From NCBI GenBank assembly GCA_041581405.1, contig JBFIDI010000051.1, positions 1 through 18,505 of the forward strand: a stretch of 18,505 nt of DNA, read 5' to 3'. Shown piece by piece: positions 6,380-14,046 of this stretch (position 1 is the stretch's first letter; each line of letters starts with the position of its first letter). The DNA is from CAISIP01 sp041581405. GTDB taxonomy: Bacteria; Pseudomonadota; Gammaproteobacteria; Burkholderiales; Burkholderiaceae_C. A program made the translations under genes and the position numbers. The notes beneath the pieces were generated by a model that saw only the letters and a program-made list of their open reading frames with translations, had not been told where the DNA came from and ran no database searches.

Positions 6380-7435
6380 ATGATTACCATTAAAGATGTA
6401 TCTAAATTAGCGGGTGTTGGTGTTGGAACTGTTTCCAGATATTTGAACAAAGGCTCGGTTTCGCCCGATGCCCATCGGCGCATCGAGGATGCCATTGCGG
6501 TGCTCGGCTACCAACCCAACGCGATGGCCCGGGGGATGCGATCGGGAGCCTCGGGTTTGGTCGGCTGCCTCGTCAGCGACATCGCCAGCCCGCTGTATGC
6601 CGCGGTCGTGGGCACGCTGGAGACGACGCTGCGCGAGCGCGGATACACGCTGGTGCTTGCCAGCACGCAAGGAGATGCGGAACTCGAACTCAAGGTGGCG
6701 ACACAGTTCGTGGAGCGACGCCTCGAAGGCATGGTGTTCGCCCCGCTGCAGGAATCCGACAGCCGCGCGATGGCCATGTTGCGGCGCGCCGGCATGCCCG
6801 TGGTCACGCTCGATCGCTGGATCGACGACGCCACCGACTGTGTGCTGATCGACCACCGGCAGGGCGTGCACACCGCCACGCGCCACCTGCTGAGCCTGGG
6901 ACACCGGCGCGTGGCGTTCGTGACGATCGGTGGCGCGGCCCTGCGCTCCAGCCAGGGGCGCGAGCAAGGGTTTCGCGATGCTTTCGCCGAGTTCGGCCTG
7001 CGTCCGGACGAGGAGTTGTTCTGCCGCGAAACGTCCTCGGTGGACGCGGCCTTCTCGACCACCCTCTCGCTGTTCGAAGGCAGCCAGCCACCGACCGCCA
7101 TTTTGTGCCTAGGCACACGCATGCTCGGCGGCGTGTTGCGCGCGATCCGGTATTCCGGCCGCTCCATTCCAGCGGATGTGTCCGTGATCTGCCTGGGCGA
7201 CAACGACCTGGCGAAATACGGCGAACCCGCGATGACGACCGTGCGCTGGAATGCCGACGAACTCGGTGTGCTGGCGGCCGGCTTGCTGGCGGACCGCATC
7301 AGCCACAGCGGGCCGGAACGCGCCAAGAAAGTGCTGATGACCACCGAACTGGTATTGCGCGAATCCACGGCGCAGACCGACCGACAGGGCGTGCGCGCGC
7401 CAGCGTCCGCTCCGAATCGACTCCCTCAACCTTGA
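6380..7435 (+). CDS. LacI family transcriptional regulator
   Basis: Sugar-repressor-type regulator of 351 residues. The N-terminal helix-turn-helix ITIKDVSKLAGVGVGTVSRY (2-21) and the hinge helix region up to about 60 (AMARGMRSG) are typical. The periplasmic-binding-protein-like ligand domain follows from VGCLVSDIASPLY to about 330, with LGHRRVAFV and SVICLGDND as landmarks. I chose the ATG at 6380 because LacI proteins begin almost directly with the helix-turn-helix; the frame is open upstream only because it runs through the SDR relic. There is no Shine-Dalgarno. The first about 27 codons are strikingly AT-rich (about 37% G+C by hand over 6380-6461) and use rare codons such as TTA and AGA. 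It probably controls the Bug-to-ligase genes that follow directly. The effector is unknown. Confidence 0.93.
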   Translation: MITIKDVSKLAGVGVGTVSRYLNKGSVSPDAHRRIEDAIAVLGYQPNAMARGMRSGASGLVGCLVSDIASPLYAAVVGTLETTLRERGYTLVLASTQGDAELELKVATQFVERRLEGMVFAPLQESDSRAMAMLRRAGMPVVTLDRWIDDATDCVLIDHRQGVHTATRHLLSLGHRRVAFVTIGGAALRSSQGREQGFRDAFAEFGLRPDEELFCRETSSVDAAFSTTLSLFEGSQPPTAILCLGTRMLGGVLRAIRYSGRSIPADVSVICLGDNDLAKYGEPAMTTVRWNADELGVLAAGLLADRISHSGPERAKKVLMTTELVLRESTAQTDRQGVRAPASAPNRLPQP

Positions 7436-7447
7436 ACGAAAGAGACA

Positions 7448-8431
7448 ATGAAAAATCCAATCTCCCGCCGCCAGGCACTGGCCGTGCTGACCGCCCCCGT
7501 GTTGCTCTCCCCACTGGCCAGCCAGGCGCAGCAATACCCGGCGCGCATGGTGCGCGTGGTCGTCCCGCATACCGCCGGCGCGACCGTGGACAACCTCGCC
7601 CGCAACCTGAGCCAAAGCCTCGCCGAGCGCTGGTCCACCGCCGTGGTGGTGGAGAACAAGCCGGGGGCCAGCTCCATCATCGGCACCGACATGGTCGCCA
7701 AGGCACCGGCCGACGGCTACACCCTGCTGTTTGCGGCGGTCACCCTGGTGCAGATGCCGCACCTGTTCAAAAAGCTGCCATTCGACCCCTTGAACAGCTT
7801 TACGCCGATCGCCCAGACCGGCCAGGCCCCGGTGTGGTTCGTGGTGCACAAGGACGTGCCGGCCAACACGATGCAGGAATTCATGCAGCTGGCCCGCTCC
7901 GCACCCGGCACCTACACCTTCGCTTCCGCCGGCAAGGGGACGACGCCCCATCTGTACGGACAGGAACTGTCGCGCCAGGTCGGCAACGGTCTGCTGCACG
8001 TTCCCTACAAGGGCACGGCGCCCAGCATGATCGATCTGCTGGCGGGCCGGGTATCGAGCCTGTTCGTCAACTATTCGGATGCACGCCAGCATGTGCAACG
8101 CGGCAATCTGCGCGTGCTCGCCAGCACCGGCACGCGCCGCTCGCGCTTCACGCCCGAGGTGCCCACCCTGTCGGAACTGGGCATCAAGGGTTTCGAATCG
8201 CTGAGCTGGACCGGCTTCTTCGCCCCCGCCGGAACGCCCGCGGACATCGTGCGCAAGATTGCCATGGACGTGCGCCTGGCCACGGCCAACCCGGAATTCC
8301 AGAGCCGGCTGGCGGAGCTGTGCGTGGAGACCTTCGACAACACGCCCGAGGAATTCGCGGCCATGACGAAGCGCGATTTTGCGAACTGGCGCAGCCTGAT
8401 CGCCAACGCCGGCATCGAGCAGACGGACTGA
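7448..8431 (+). CDS. Bug family periplasmic substrate-binding protein (TctC-like)
   Basis: Extracytoplasmic receptor of the tripartite tricarboxylate transporter class, 327 residues, normal length. Residues 1-27 are a signal peptide; the SRRQAL word gives it a partial Tat look, though Sec export is also possible. The mature protein starts near QQYPAR and shows the Bug signatures: VRVVVPHTAGATVDNLAR, PGASSIIGTDMVAKAPADGYTL, VPYKGTAPSMIDLLAGRV and TPEVPTLSELGIKGFE, then FFAPAGTP. Bug proteins bind small carboxylates with two water-bridged loops. No TctA or TctB membrane subunit is present in the window, so it would need a partner encoded elsewhere or act as a sensor. The ribosome site is weak (AAAGAGA). 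It starts 12 bases after the LacI-type gene, so the two are probably co-transcribed. Confidence 0.93.
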   Translation: MKNPISRRQALAVLTAPVLLSPLASQAQQYPARMVRVVVPHTAGATVDNLARNLSQSLAERWSTAVVVENKPGASSIIGTDMVAKAPADGYTLLFAAVTLVQMPHLFKKLPFDPLNSFTPIAQTGQAPVWFVVHKDVPANTMQEFMQLARSAPGTYTFASAGKGTTPHLYGQELSRQVGNGLLHVPYKGTAPSMIDLLAGRVSSLFVNYSDARQHVQRGNLRVLASTGTRRSRFTPEVPTLSELGIKGFESLSWTGFFAPAGTPADIVRKIAMDVRLATANPEFQSRLAELCVETFDNTPEEFAAMTKRDFANWRSLIANAGIEQTD

Positions 8432-8439
8432 GATCCGAC

Positions 8440-8964
8440 ATGGCACGTATTCCATTCGTGGACCTCGCCGAGGTCTCCGGCCCATTGGGCGAAACGCTGC
8501 GGGCGCGCCCGCCCGCGAACCTGTATCGCATCCTGGCGCACGCGCCCACGCTGGCACCGGGTTTCGTCCAGTTCGGCCTGGGGGTCCTCAAGGACATGGA
8601 GCTGCCCGCGCCGTTGCGCGAGCTGGTCGTGTTGCGCGTCGCACACCTGAGCGGCGCGACCTACGAGATCGACCACCACCGTCCCATGGCCCTGGCGGCC
8701 GGCTTGACGGCGCAGAAGATCGACGCCGCGCTCGACCAGCCCGCGTCGCCGCAATTCAGCGAACTCGAAGCCGCGGTATTGCGCTTCGTCGACGAGGCCG
8801 TGCACAAGGTCAAGGCCAGCGACGAGGCCTACGAGGCCGTGGCATCGCGCTTGTCGCACCGCTGCATGGTCGAGCTGCTGATGACGATCGGGCTGTACAT
8901 GGGCCTGGCCCGCTTGCTGGAAAACCTGGAAGTGGATCCCGATCATTTTGTCCGTCCCCATTGA
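8440..8964 (+). CDS. Carboxymuconolactone decarboxylase family protein without the AhpD-type cysteines
   Basis: All-helical protein of 174 residues in the AhpD/CMD fold. The core LPAPLRELVVLRVAHLSGATYEIDHHRPMALAAG region, about residues 55-88, carries the family pattern (RELxxLRVA, then YExxHH). The redox CxxC of AhpD is absent; the sequence reads YEIDHH, and the only cysteine lies later (HRCMVE). This is the subgroup found beside catabolic genes, usually annotated only as CMD family. A decarboxylase, lyase or lactone-handling role is possible but unproven. The ATG at 8440 lies 8 bases after the receptor stop codon with only a weak GAG upstream, so translational coupling is likely. The TGA stop overlaps the ATG of a mini-ORF at 8964. 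Confidence 0.88.
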   Translation: MARIPFVDLAEVSGPLGETLRARPPANLYRILAHAPTLAPGFVQFGLGVLKDMELPAPLRELVVLRVAHLSGATYEIDHHRPMALAAGLTAQKIDAALDQPASPQFSELEAAVLRFVDEAVHKVKASDEAYEAVASRLSHRCMVELLMTIGLYMGLARLLENLEVDPDHFVRPH

Positions 8965-8999
8965 TGCCAAGCCCTACACCCCCCCGCATGCACCCATGA
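8964..8999 (+). CDS. 11-codon proline-rich mini-ORF bridging two genes
   Basis: ATG at 8964-8966 overlaps the stop of the CMD gene (TGATG). The reading frame gives MPSPTPPRMHP, and its TGA at 8997-8999 overlaps the ATG of the SDR gene at 8996 (ATGA). Such junctions could pass terminating ribosomes on to the SDR gene, which has no clear Shine-Dalgarno for that ATG. Whether it is translated is unknown. Confidence 0.3.
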   Translation: MPSPTPPRMHP

Positions 9000-9916
9000 A
9001 AGTCGAGATGGACACCACCCGAACCCGCTCCGCCCCCGTACCCCACCCCTCGAGCCAATTGACCGCCCAGTCCCTGGGCCTGGCGCCGGCGAGCGCCCGC
9101 CTGCGGGAGCGGCGGGTCCTGGTCGTCGGCGCCGGGCAACGCAACCTGGCCGAGGAACCCGACCTGATGGGCAACGGCCGTGCGATCAGCATGCTGCTGG
9201 CGCGCGAGGGCGCAGCCGTGGCGTGTGCCGACAAGGACGCGGACTCCGCACGGGCGACGGTCGAACGCATCCAGGGGGAAGGCGGCAGTGCCTTCCCCGT
9301 GACGGCCGACGTGGCGCAACCGGCCGACGTGGCCTCCATGGTGCAGACGGCCCATGGCCGCATGGGCGGGCTCGATGCCCTGGTGTTCAATGTCGGAATC
9401 AGCAATACCGGCACCTTGCGGGAGGAAACCGCCGACAGCTGGGACAGGGTCATGCAGGTCAACGTGCGTGCTGCCATGTTGTCGGCGCAAGCCGCCCTGC
9501 CGCTGTTGTCGCCCGGCGGCAGCATCGTGTTCATTTCGTCCACGGCCTCGCGTGCGCCGGGCGCCCGGTTGCCGGCCTACGAAGTGTCCAAGGGCGCGAT
9601 GGCGGCCTTGTGCCGCGCCGTTGCGCTCGACGGCCATGCGCACGGTGTCCGCGCCAACATCGTCTGTCCCGGCCTGGTCGACACGCCGCTCGGGCGGTAT
9701 GCCAGCAGCCTGCGGCCCGCGCGTGCCCAGCGACTGACCCCGTTCGGCCGCCAGGCGACGGCCTGGGACATCGCCTATGCGGTGTTGTTCCTGGTGTCGG
9801 GCGAATCGGCCTACGTCAATGCCCAGGAGTTGATCGTCGACGGCGGCCTGAGCTCGAACATCGTGCTGCAACCGGGTCAGGCTTCGAGCCCTGCGGCCGT
9901 CGGCGGGGAGAAGTGA
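8996..9916 (+). CDS. SDR family oxidoreductase with an inserted cofactor-binding loop
   Basis: Short-chain dehydrogenase of 306 residues from ATG 8996. An ATG at 9008 preceded by GAAAG and a TTG at 8948 are alternatives. The first about 38 residues are a Thr/Pro/Ser-rich extension. The glycine motif is stretched: GAG at 45-47, then an insertion containing EEPDLM before GNGRAI at 59-64, in place of the compact TGxxxGIG. The rest is classical: D79 after strand 2 (CADKD), FNVGIS for NNAGxS, N156 (QVNVRA), S182, Y195 and K199 (YEVSK), CPGLVDTP and a C-terminal IVDGG. The tetrad is complete. It lies in the LacI-controlled group, and its stop overlaps the ligase start. It is likely to oxidise a hydroxy intermediate before or after CoA activation; the substrate is unknown. 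Confidence 0.9.
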   Translation: MKVEMDTTRTRSAPVPHPSSQLTAQSLGLAPASARLRERRVLVVGAGQRNLAEEPDLMGNGRAISMLLAREGAAVACADKDADSARATVERIQGEGGSAFPVTADVAQPADVASMVQTAHGRMGGLDALVFNVGISNTGTLREETADSWDRVMQVNVRAAMLSAQAALPLLSPGGSIVFISSTASRAPGARLPAYEVSKGAMAALCRAVALDGHAHGVRANIVCPGLVDTPLGRYASSLRPARAQRLTPFGRQATAWDIAYAVLFLVSGESAYVNAQELIVDGGLSSNIVLQPGQASSPAAVGGEK

Positions 9917-11571
9917 TGCTGGCCTTGATGCAGGAACGGCCACTGGCGATCTCGGCCCTGATCGAATTCGCGGCCTTGCACCACGGCGCCACCGAAATCG
10001 TGTCGCGGCGCGTCGAAGGCGATGTTCATCGCTACACCTGGGCCGACAGTGCGCGGCGGGCACGCCAGGTCGCGCAGGCACTCGATGGCGAAAACCTGGA
10101 CCGCGGCGAACGGATCGGCACGCTGGCATGGAACGGGTACCGGCATCTGGAGTTGTATTTCGGCGTGTCCGGATCGGGTCGGGTGCTGCACACCATCAAC
10201 CCGCGCCTGCACCCGGACCAGATCGCCTGGATCGTGCAACACGCGCAGGACCGCATCGTCGCTTTCGATGTCAGCTTTCTGCCGCTGGTGCTGGCCATTC
10301 GCGACCAATGCCCCGGCGTGCGCACATGGCTGGCGTTGTGCGGTGACGACGGTGCGCAGACGCCGGAGTTTCCCGCGGGTGTGGAGCGCTACGAAACCTG
10401 GATCGCGGCACACGACGGTGCATACCGATGGCCGTCGCTCGACGAGAACAGCGCCTCCAGCATGTGTTACACCAGTGGCACGACCGGCAACCCCAAGGGT
10501 GCGCTCTACAGCCACCGCTCCACCGTGCTGCACGCCATGACCATGGTGTTTCCCGACTCGCTGGGCCTGTCGGCCCGCGATGCCCTGCTGCCGGTGGTTC
10601 CGCTGTTTCACGTCAATGCCTGGGGCCTGCCCTACGCCGCCGCCATGGTGGGCTGCAAGCTGGTGTTGCCCGGCCCTGCGCTCGACGGCCCGTCGATTCA
10701 TGCGTTGATGGAACAGGAGGGCGTCACGGTCGCGGCGGGGGTGCCGACCGTCTGGCAGATGCTGCTGTCGCATCTGCAGTCCTCGGGCCAGCGTTTTTCC
10801 ACCTTGAACCGAACCGCCATCGGCGGCTCGGCGTGTCCGCCCGCCATGTTGCGCAGCTTCCGGGACCACTATGGCGTGGAGGTGATCCAGGCATGGGGCA
10901 TGACCGAGATGAGCCCGCTGGGAACGGCGTGCACGCTCAAGGCCAAACACAGGCATCTGGATGCGGACGCCCAGGCGCAGGTGCTGTGCAAGCAGGGGCG
11001 CGCCGTATTCGGCGTGGACCTGCGCATCGCCGACGACGAGGGACGGGACCTGCCCTGGGACGGCGTGGCCGCGGGGGAACTCATGGTGCGCGGCCCGTGG
11101 ATCATCCGCGACTATTTCGAACACCCGGGTCCCGCGCCTTTGGTGAAAGACCCGGAAGGCAACGACTGGTTTCCGACCGGCGACATCGCCACCATCGACC
11201 CGGACGGCTACATGCAGATCACCGACCGCAGCAAGGACCTGATCAAGTCCGGCGGAGAGTGGATCAGCTCCATCGACCTCGAGAACATCGCGATGGCGCA
11301 TCCTGACGTCGCGATGGCCGCATGTATCGGCATCCGGCATCCCAAATGGGACGAGCGGCCCATCCTCGTCGTCGCCCGACGGTCGGGCAGCACGCTCGAA
11401 CGCGAGGAACTGCTGGCCTTCTATCAGGGAAAAGCCGCCCGCTGGCAGATTCCCGACGATGTGGTGTTTGTCGACGACGTTCCGATGGGGGCCACCGGCA
11501 AGGTGCTCAAGACCCGGGTGCGAGAGCTGTTGCGCGACTACCGGCTGCCGGCAACGACACCGCAACGCTGA
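9916..11571 (+). CDS. AMP-dependent acyl-CoA synthetase/ligase, FadD/DmdB-like
   Basis: ANL-superfamily ligase of 551 residues that adenylates a carboxylic acid and transfers it to CoA. The phosphate loop TSGTTGNPKG is at 186-195. It is followed by VPLFHVNAWG, the adenine motif QAWGMTEMSPLG, TGD with the aspartate that binds the ribose, the hinge DRSKDLIKSGGEWIS, and GATGK with the catalytic K529 near the C-terminus. The N-terminus (MLALMQERPL, IHRYTW-like strand, LAWNGYRHLE) and MTEMSPLGT resemble the group annotated as medium/long-chain fatty-acid or 3-methylthiopropionyl-CoA ligases (DmdB-like). The ATG overlaps the SDR stop (TGATG), with GGGGAG upstream. It is the last gene of the LacI-type module, suggesting that the pathway makes an acid that enters as a CoA ester. 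The actual acid is not predictable. Confidence 0.94.
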   Translation: MLALMQERPLAISALIEFAALHHGATEIVSRRVEGDVHRYTWADSARRARQVAQALDGENLDRGERIGTLAWNGYRHLELYFGVSGSGRVLHTINPRLHPDQIAWIVQHAQDRIVAFDVSFLPLVLAIRDQCPGVRTWLALCGDDGAQTPEFPAGVERYETWIAAHDGAYRWPSLDENSASSMCYTSGTTGNPKGALYSHRSTVLHAMTMVFPDSLGLSARDALLPVVPLFHVNAWGLPYAAAMVGCKLVLPGPALDGPSIHALMEQEGVTVAAGVPTVWQMLLSHLQSSGQRFSTLNRTAIGGSACPPAMLRSFRDHYGVEVIQAWGMTEMSPLGTACTLKAKHRHLDADAQAQVLCKQGRAVFGVDLRIADDEGRDLPWDGVAAGELMVRGPWIIRDYFEHPGPAPLVKDPEGNDWFPTGDIATIDPDGYMQITDRSKDLIKSGGEWISSIDLENIAMAHPDVAMAACIGIRHPKWDERPILVVARRSGSTLEREELLAFYQGKAARWQIPDDVVFVDDVPMGATGKVLKTRVRELLRDYRLPATTPQR

Positions 11572-11638
11572 CCCGGCATTCGGCCGCCACGACCACGCCC
11601 CCATGGGGCAGAATCGCCTTTTCGAGGAGATTGACCCC

Positions 11639-12835
11639 ATGAACGCACCCCTGGCCCTGCCCGCACTGGACGAGATCCGCGCCCACGAAGACGAGATGGT
11701 GGCGATCCGCCGCCAGATCCATGCCAACCCGGAGCTGGCGTACGAGGAGTTCGCCACCGCCGACCTGGTGGCCGAGCGGCTGCAGCGCTGGGGTTACGAG
11801 GTGCACCGCGGCGTGGTCGGCACCTTACGCGCCGGCAGCTCGACGCGGCGCATCGGGTTGCGCGCCGACATGGACGCATTGCCGATCGAAGAGACCAGCG
11901 GCAAGCCCTGGGCCAGCAAGGTGTTCGGCAAGATGCACGCCTGCGGCCACGACGGCCACACCGCGATGCTGCTGTCGGCCGCGCGCCACCTGGCGGCCAC
12001 GCGCCACCTCGACGGCATCCTGCACCTGGTGTTCCAGCCGGCCGAGGAGGGCCTGGCCGGTGCGCGCAAGATGCTCGAAGACGGCTTCCTGGACCTGTTC
12101 CCCTGCGATGCGATGTTCGGCATGCACAACATGCCCGGCCTGGCCGCCGGCCAGTTCGCCGCCGTGCCGGGTTATGCCATGGCCAGCGGCGACACCTGCA
12201 TCATCCACGTGCGCGGCACCGGAGGCCATGGCGCGATGCCGCACCACGCCGCGGACGCCGTGGTGGCCGCGTCCGCCATCGTGATGGCGCTGCAGACCAT
12301 CGTGTCGCGCAACGTCAATCCGCTGCACACCGGCATCATCTCGGTCGGCGCCTTCATCGCCGGCGACGCGCCCAACGTCATCCCCGGCGTGGCCGAACTG
12401 CGCCTGACGGTGCGCGCCTTCCGCCCCGACGTGCGCGACCTGCTGGAAAAACGCATCACCGAGATCGCGCAGACCCAGGCCGCCGTCTTCGGCGCCACGG
12501 CCGAGGTCGATTACATCCGCCGTTACCCGGTGCTGAACAACCACCCGGGCGAGACCGCGTTCTGCCAGCAGCTGATCCGCGACTGGCTCGGCGACGACGG
12601 CCTGAAGGCGGACGCCGAACCGGTCAGCGCCAGCGAGGACTTCGCGTTTTTCCTGGAGCGGGTGCCGGGGTGTTACGTCAACATCGGCAACGGCACCGGT
12701 TCGCAAGGCGGGTGCATGGTGCACAACGCGGGTTACGACTTCAACGACGCGGTGTTGTCGACCGGCGCGACCTACTGGGTCAAGCTGGCGCAGGCCTGGC
12801 TGGCACCGACGGACGGCGGCGCCGGCGCCGGCTGA
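11639..12835 (+). CDS. M20D family amidohydrolase, hippurate hydrolase/aminoacylase-like
   Basis: Metal-dependent amidohydrolase of 398 residues that cleaves N-acyl amino acids or related amides in the cytoplasm. Metal ligands are visible: C102 and H104 (MHACGHDGHTA), E136/E137 (FQPAEEG), H163 (GMHN) and H362 (MVHNAGYDFND). The dimerisation domain includes GTGGHGAMPHHAADAV at 193-208. The domain order and length are normal for the IAA-amino-acid hydrolase/hippuricase group. The ATG at 11639 has GAGGAGA 8 bases upstream; an in-frame ATG at 11603 would add 12 residues (MGQNRLFEEIDP) but lacks a ribosome site. It starts 67 bases after the ligase, so it may be read through from that operon. It could release an acid for the ligase from an amide conjugate; this link is inference. 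Confidence 0.93.
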   Translation: MNAPLALPALDEIRAHEDEMVAIRRQIHANPELAYEEFATADLVAERLQRWGYEVHRGVVGTLRAGSSTRRIGLRADMDALPIEETSGKPWASKVFGKMHACGHDGHTAMLLSAARHLAATRHLDGILHLVFQPAEEGLAGARKMLEDGFLDLFPCDAMFGMHNMPGLAAGQFAAVPGYAMASGDTCIIHVRGTGGHGAMPHHAADAVVAASAIVMALQTIVSRNVNPLHTGIISVGAFIAGDAPNVIPGVAELRLTVRAFRPDVRDLLEKRITEIAQTQAAVFGATAEVDYIRRYPVLNNHPGETAFCQQLIRDWLGDDGLKADAEPVSASEDFAFFLERVPGCYVNIGNGTGSQGGCMVHNAGYDFNDAVLSTGATYWVKLAQAWLAPTDGGAGAG

Positions 12836-12909
12836 CGCGGTCCCGCGAAGCGGCGCCCGGCCGTGCGCGCGGCCCCATGGCCACATGCGCGTATTCGATT
12901 GACCAGCCT

Positions 12910-12933
12910 TGTCTAGACAGGTTGCCGCATAAT
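12910..12933 (+). promoter_or_regulatory. TGTCTAGACA palindrome with adjacent -10, operator/promoter of the second Bug gene
   Basis: TGTCTAGACA at 12910-12919 is a perfect 10-base palindrome of the TGT-N4-ACA type seen in GntR-family operators. CATAAT at 12928-12933 is a good -10 candidate. Upstream, TTGACC (12899-12904) is too far (23 bases) and TTGTCT (12909-12914) too close (13 bases) to be a standard -35, so the promoter may need an activator. The palindrome would lie in the -35 area. The responsible regulator is not adjacent. Confidence 0.5.
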
Positions 12934-13061
12934 GACCCGGCGGCGACAGCCCGTCCCGATGCCGGTGGCACGAAAGCTGCGTGCCGCCAGCACCCGGACG
13001 TGGCGCGGCGTGACCGATCGTCGCGCCGGTTCCATCCCTGCCCTGTTTCCGAGGAATACCC

Positions 13062-14021
13062 ATGACACGTCTGCTCTCCCTGTTGTTGCTGGCCCTGGCC
13101 ACGCCCCTGGCCGCCCTGGCCCAGCCCTACCCCGCGCGTCCGGTCCAGGTCGTCGTGCCGTTCCCGGCCGGCGGTCCGACCGACGTGCTCGGGCGCGTGC
13201 TGGCGCAGGAACTCACCGCGAAGATGGGCCAGCCCTTCGTCGTCGCGAACAAGGCCGGCGCCGCCGGCAACATCGGCGTCGACGCGGTGGCCAAGGCTGC
13301 GCCCGATGGCCATACGCTGGGTATCGTTCCGGCAGGCAATGTGTCGGTCAATCCCACGCTGTTTGCCAAGCTTCCGTACAAGGCGTCCGAGCTGCAGCCC
13401 GTGGCCATGCTGGCGACGGTCGAGAACCTGCTGGTCGTCAACGCATCGTCGCCGGTCAAGTCGCTCAAGGACCTGATCGACCTGGCCAAGTCCAGGCCCG
13501 GCGAGCTGAGTTTCGCGTCCCCCGGCCCGGGCAGCCAGGCCCACCTGGCCGGCGAACTGATGGCCTTGTCGTCCGACCTGCGCCTGCTGCACGTGGCCTA
13601 CAAGGGTGTCGCGCCGGCCGTCAACGACCTGCTCGGCGGCCAGGTGACGATGATGTTTGGCCAGATGCCGACCGTGCTGCAACATGTCAAGGCCGGCAAG
13701 CTGCGCGCCATCGGCATTGCCAGCGCGCGGCGTTCGCCCGCGCTGCCCGACGTGCCGACCATCGCCGAACAAGGCCTGCCCGGATTCGAGGCGGTCTCCT
13801 GGTATGCGCTGATGACGCCGGCCGGCACGCCCAAGCCCATCGTCGACAGCCTGCTGGCGCAGACCCGCGCCTTGCTGGACCGGGCCGACACCCGGGAAAA
13901 ATTCGCCGCCATGGGCATGGACCCGGGCACCGGCGGCCCGCAGCAGCTGGCGGCAACCATCGCATCGGAAACCGTGCGCTGGGCCGACGTCATCCGCAAG
14001 CAGAACATCCAGGTCGAATGA
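13062..14021 (+). CDS. Bug family periplasmic substrate-binding protein (TctC-like), second copy
   Basis: Solute receptor of 319 residues. Residues 1-20 are a clear Sec signal peptide with cleavage after LAALA. The mature protein starts QPYPARPVQVVVPFPAGGPTD, the classic Bug opening, followed by AGAAGNIGVDAVAKAAPDGHTL, HVAYKGVAPAVNDLLGGQV, LPDVPTIAEQGLPGFE and MTPAGTPKP. It departs from the first Bug receptor (7448-8431) throughout, so the two are paralogues and not a recent duplication. GAGGAA lies 6-7 bases before the ATG. It follows the amidohydrolase by 226 bases and has its own promoter candidate, so it may be a separate transcript. No membrane TctA/TctB is nearby. The ligand is probably a small carboxylate by family knowledge. 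Confidence 0.93.
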   Translation: MTRLLSLLLLALATPLAALAQPYPARPVQVVVPFPAGGPTDVLGRVLAQELTAKMGQPFVVANKAGAAGNIGVDAVAKAAPDGHTLGIVPAGNVSVNPTLFAKLPYKASELQPVAMLATVENLLVVNASSPVKSLKDLIDLAKSRPGELSFASPGPGSQAHLAGELMALSSDLRLLHVAYKGVAPAVNDLLGGQVTMMFGQMPTVLQHVKAGKLRAIGIASARRSPALPDVPTIAEQGLPGFEAVSWYALMTPAGTPKPIVDSLLAQTRALLDRADTREKFAAMGMDPGTGGPQQLAATIASETVRWADVIRKQNIQVE

Positions 14022-14046
14022 CCCGGGCGGCGCCATGGCGGCGGCG

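Noticed and set aside
9877..11757. Open frame of 626 codons on the minus strand opposite the ligase
   Set aside because: Same antisense effect; the plus strand encodes a full ANL ligase with all motifs, and the minus product has no recognisable fold.
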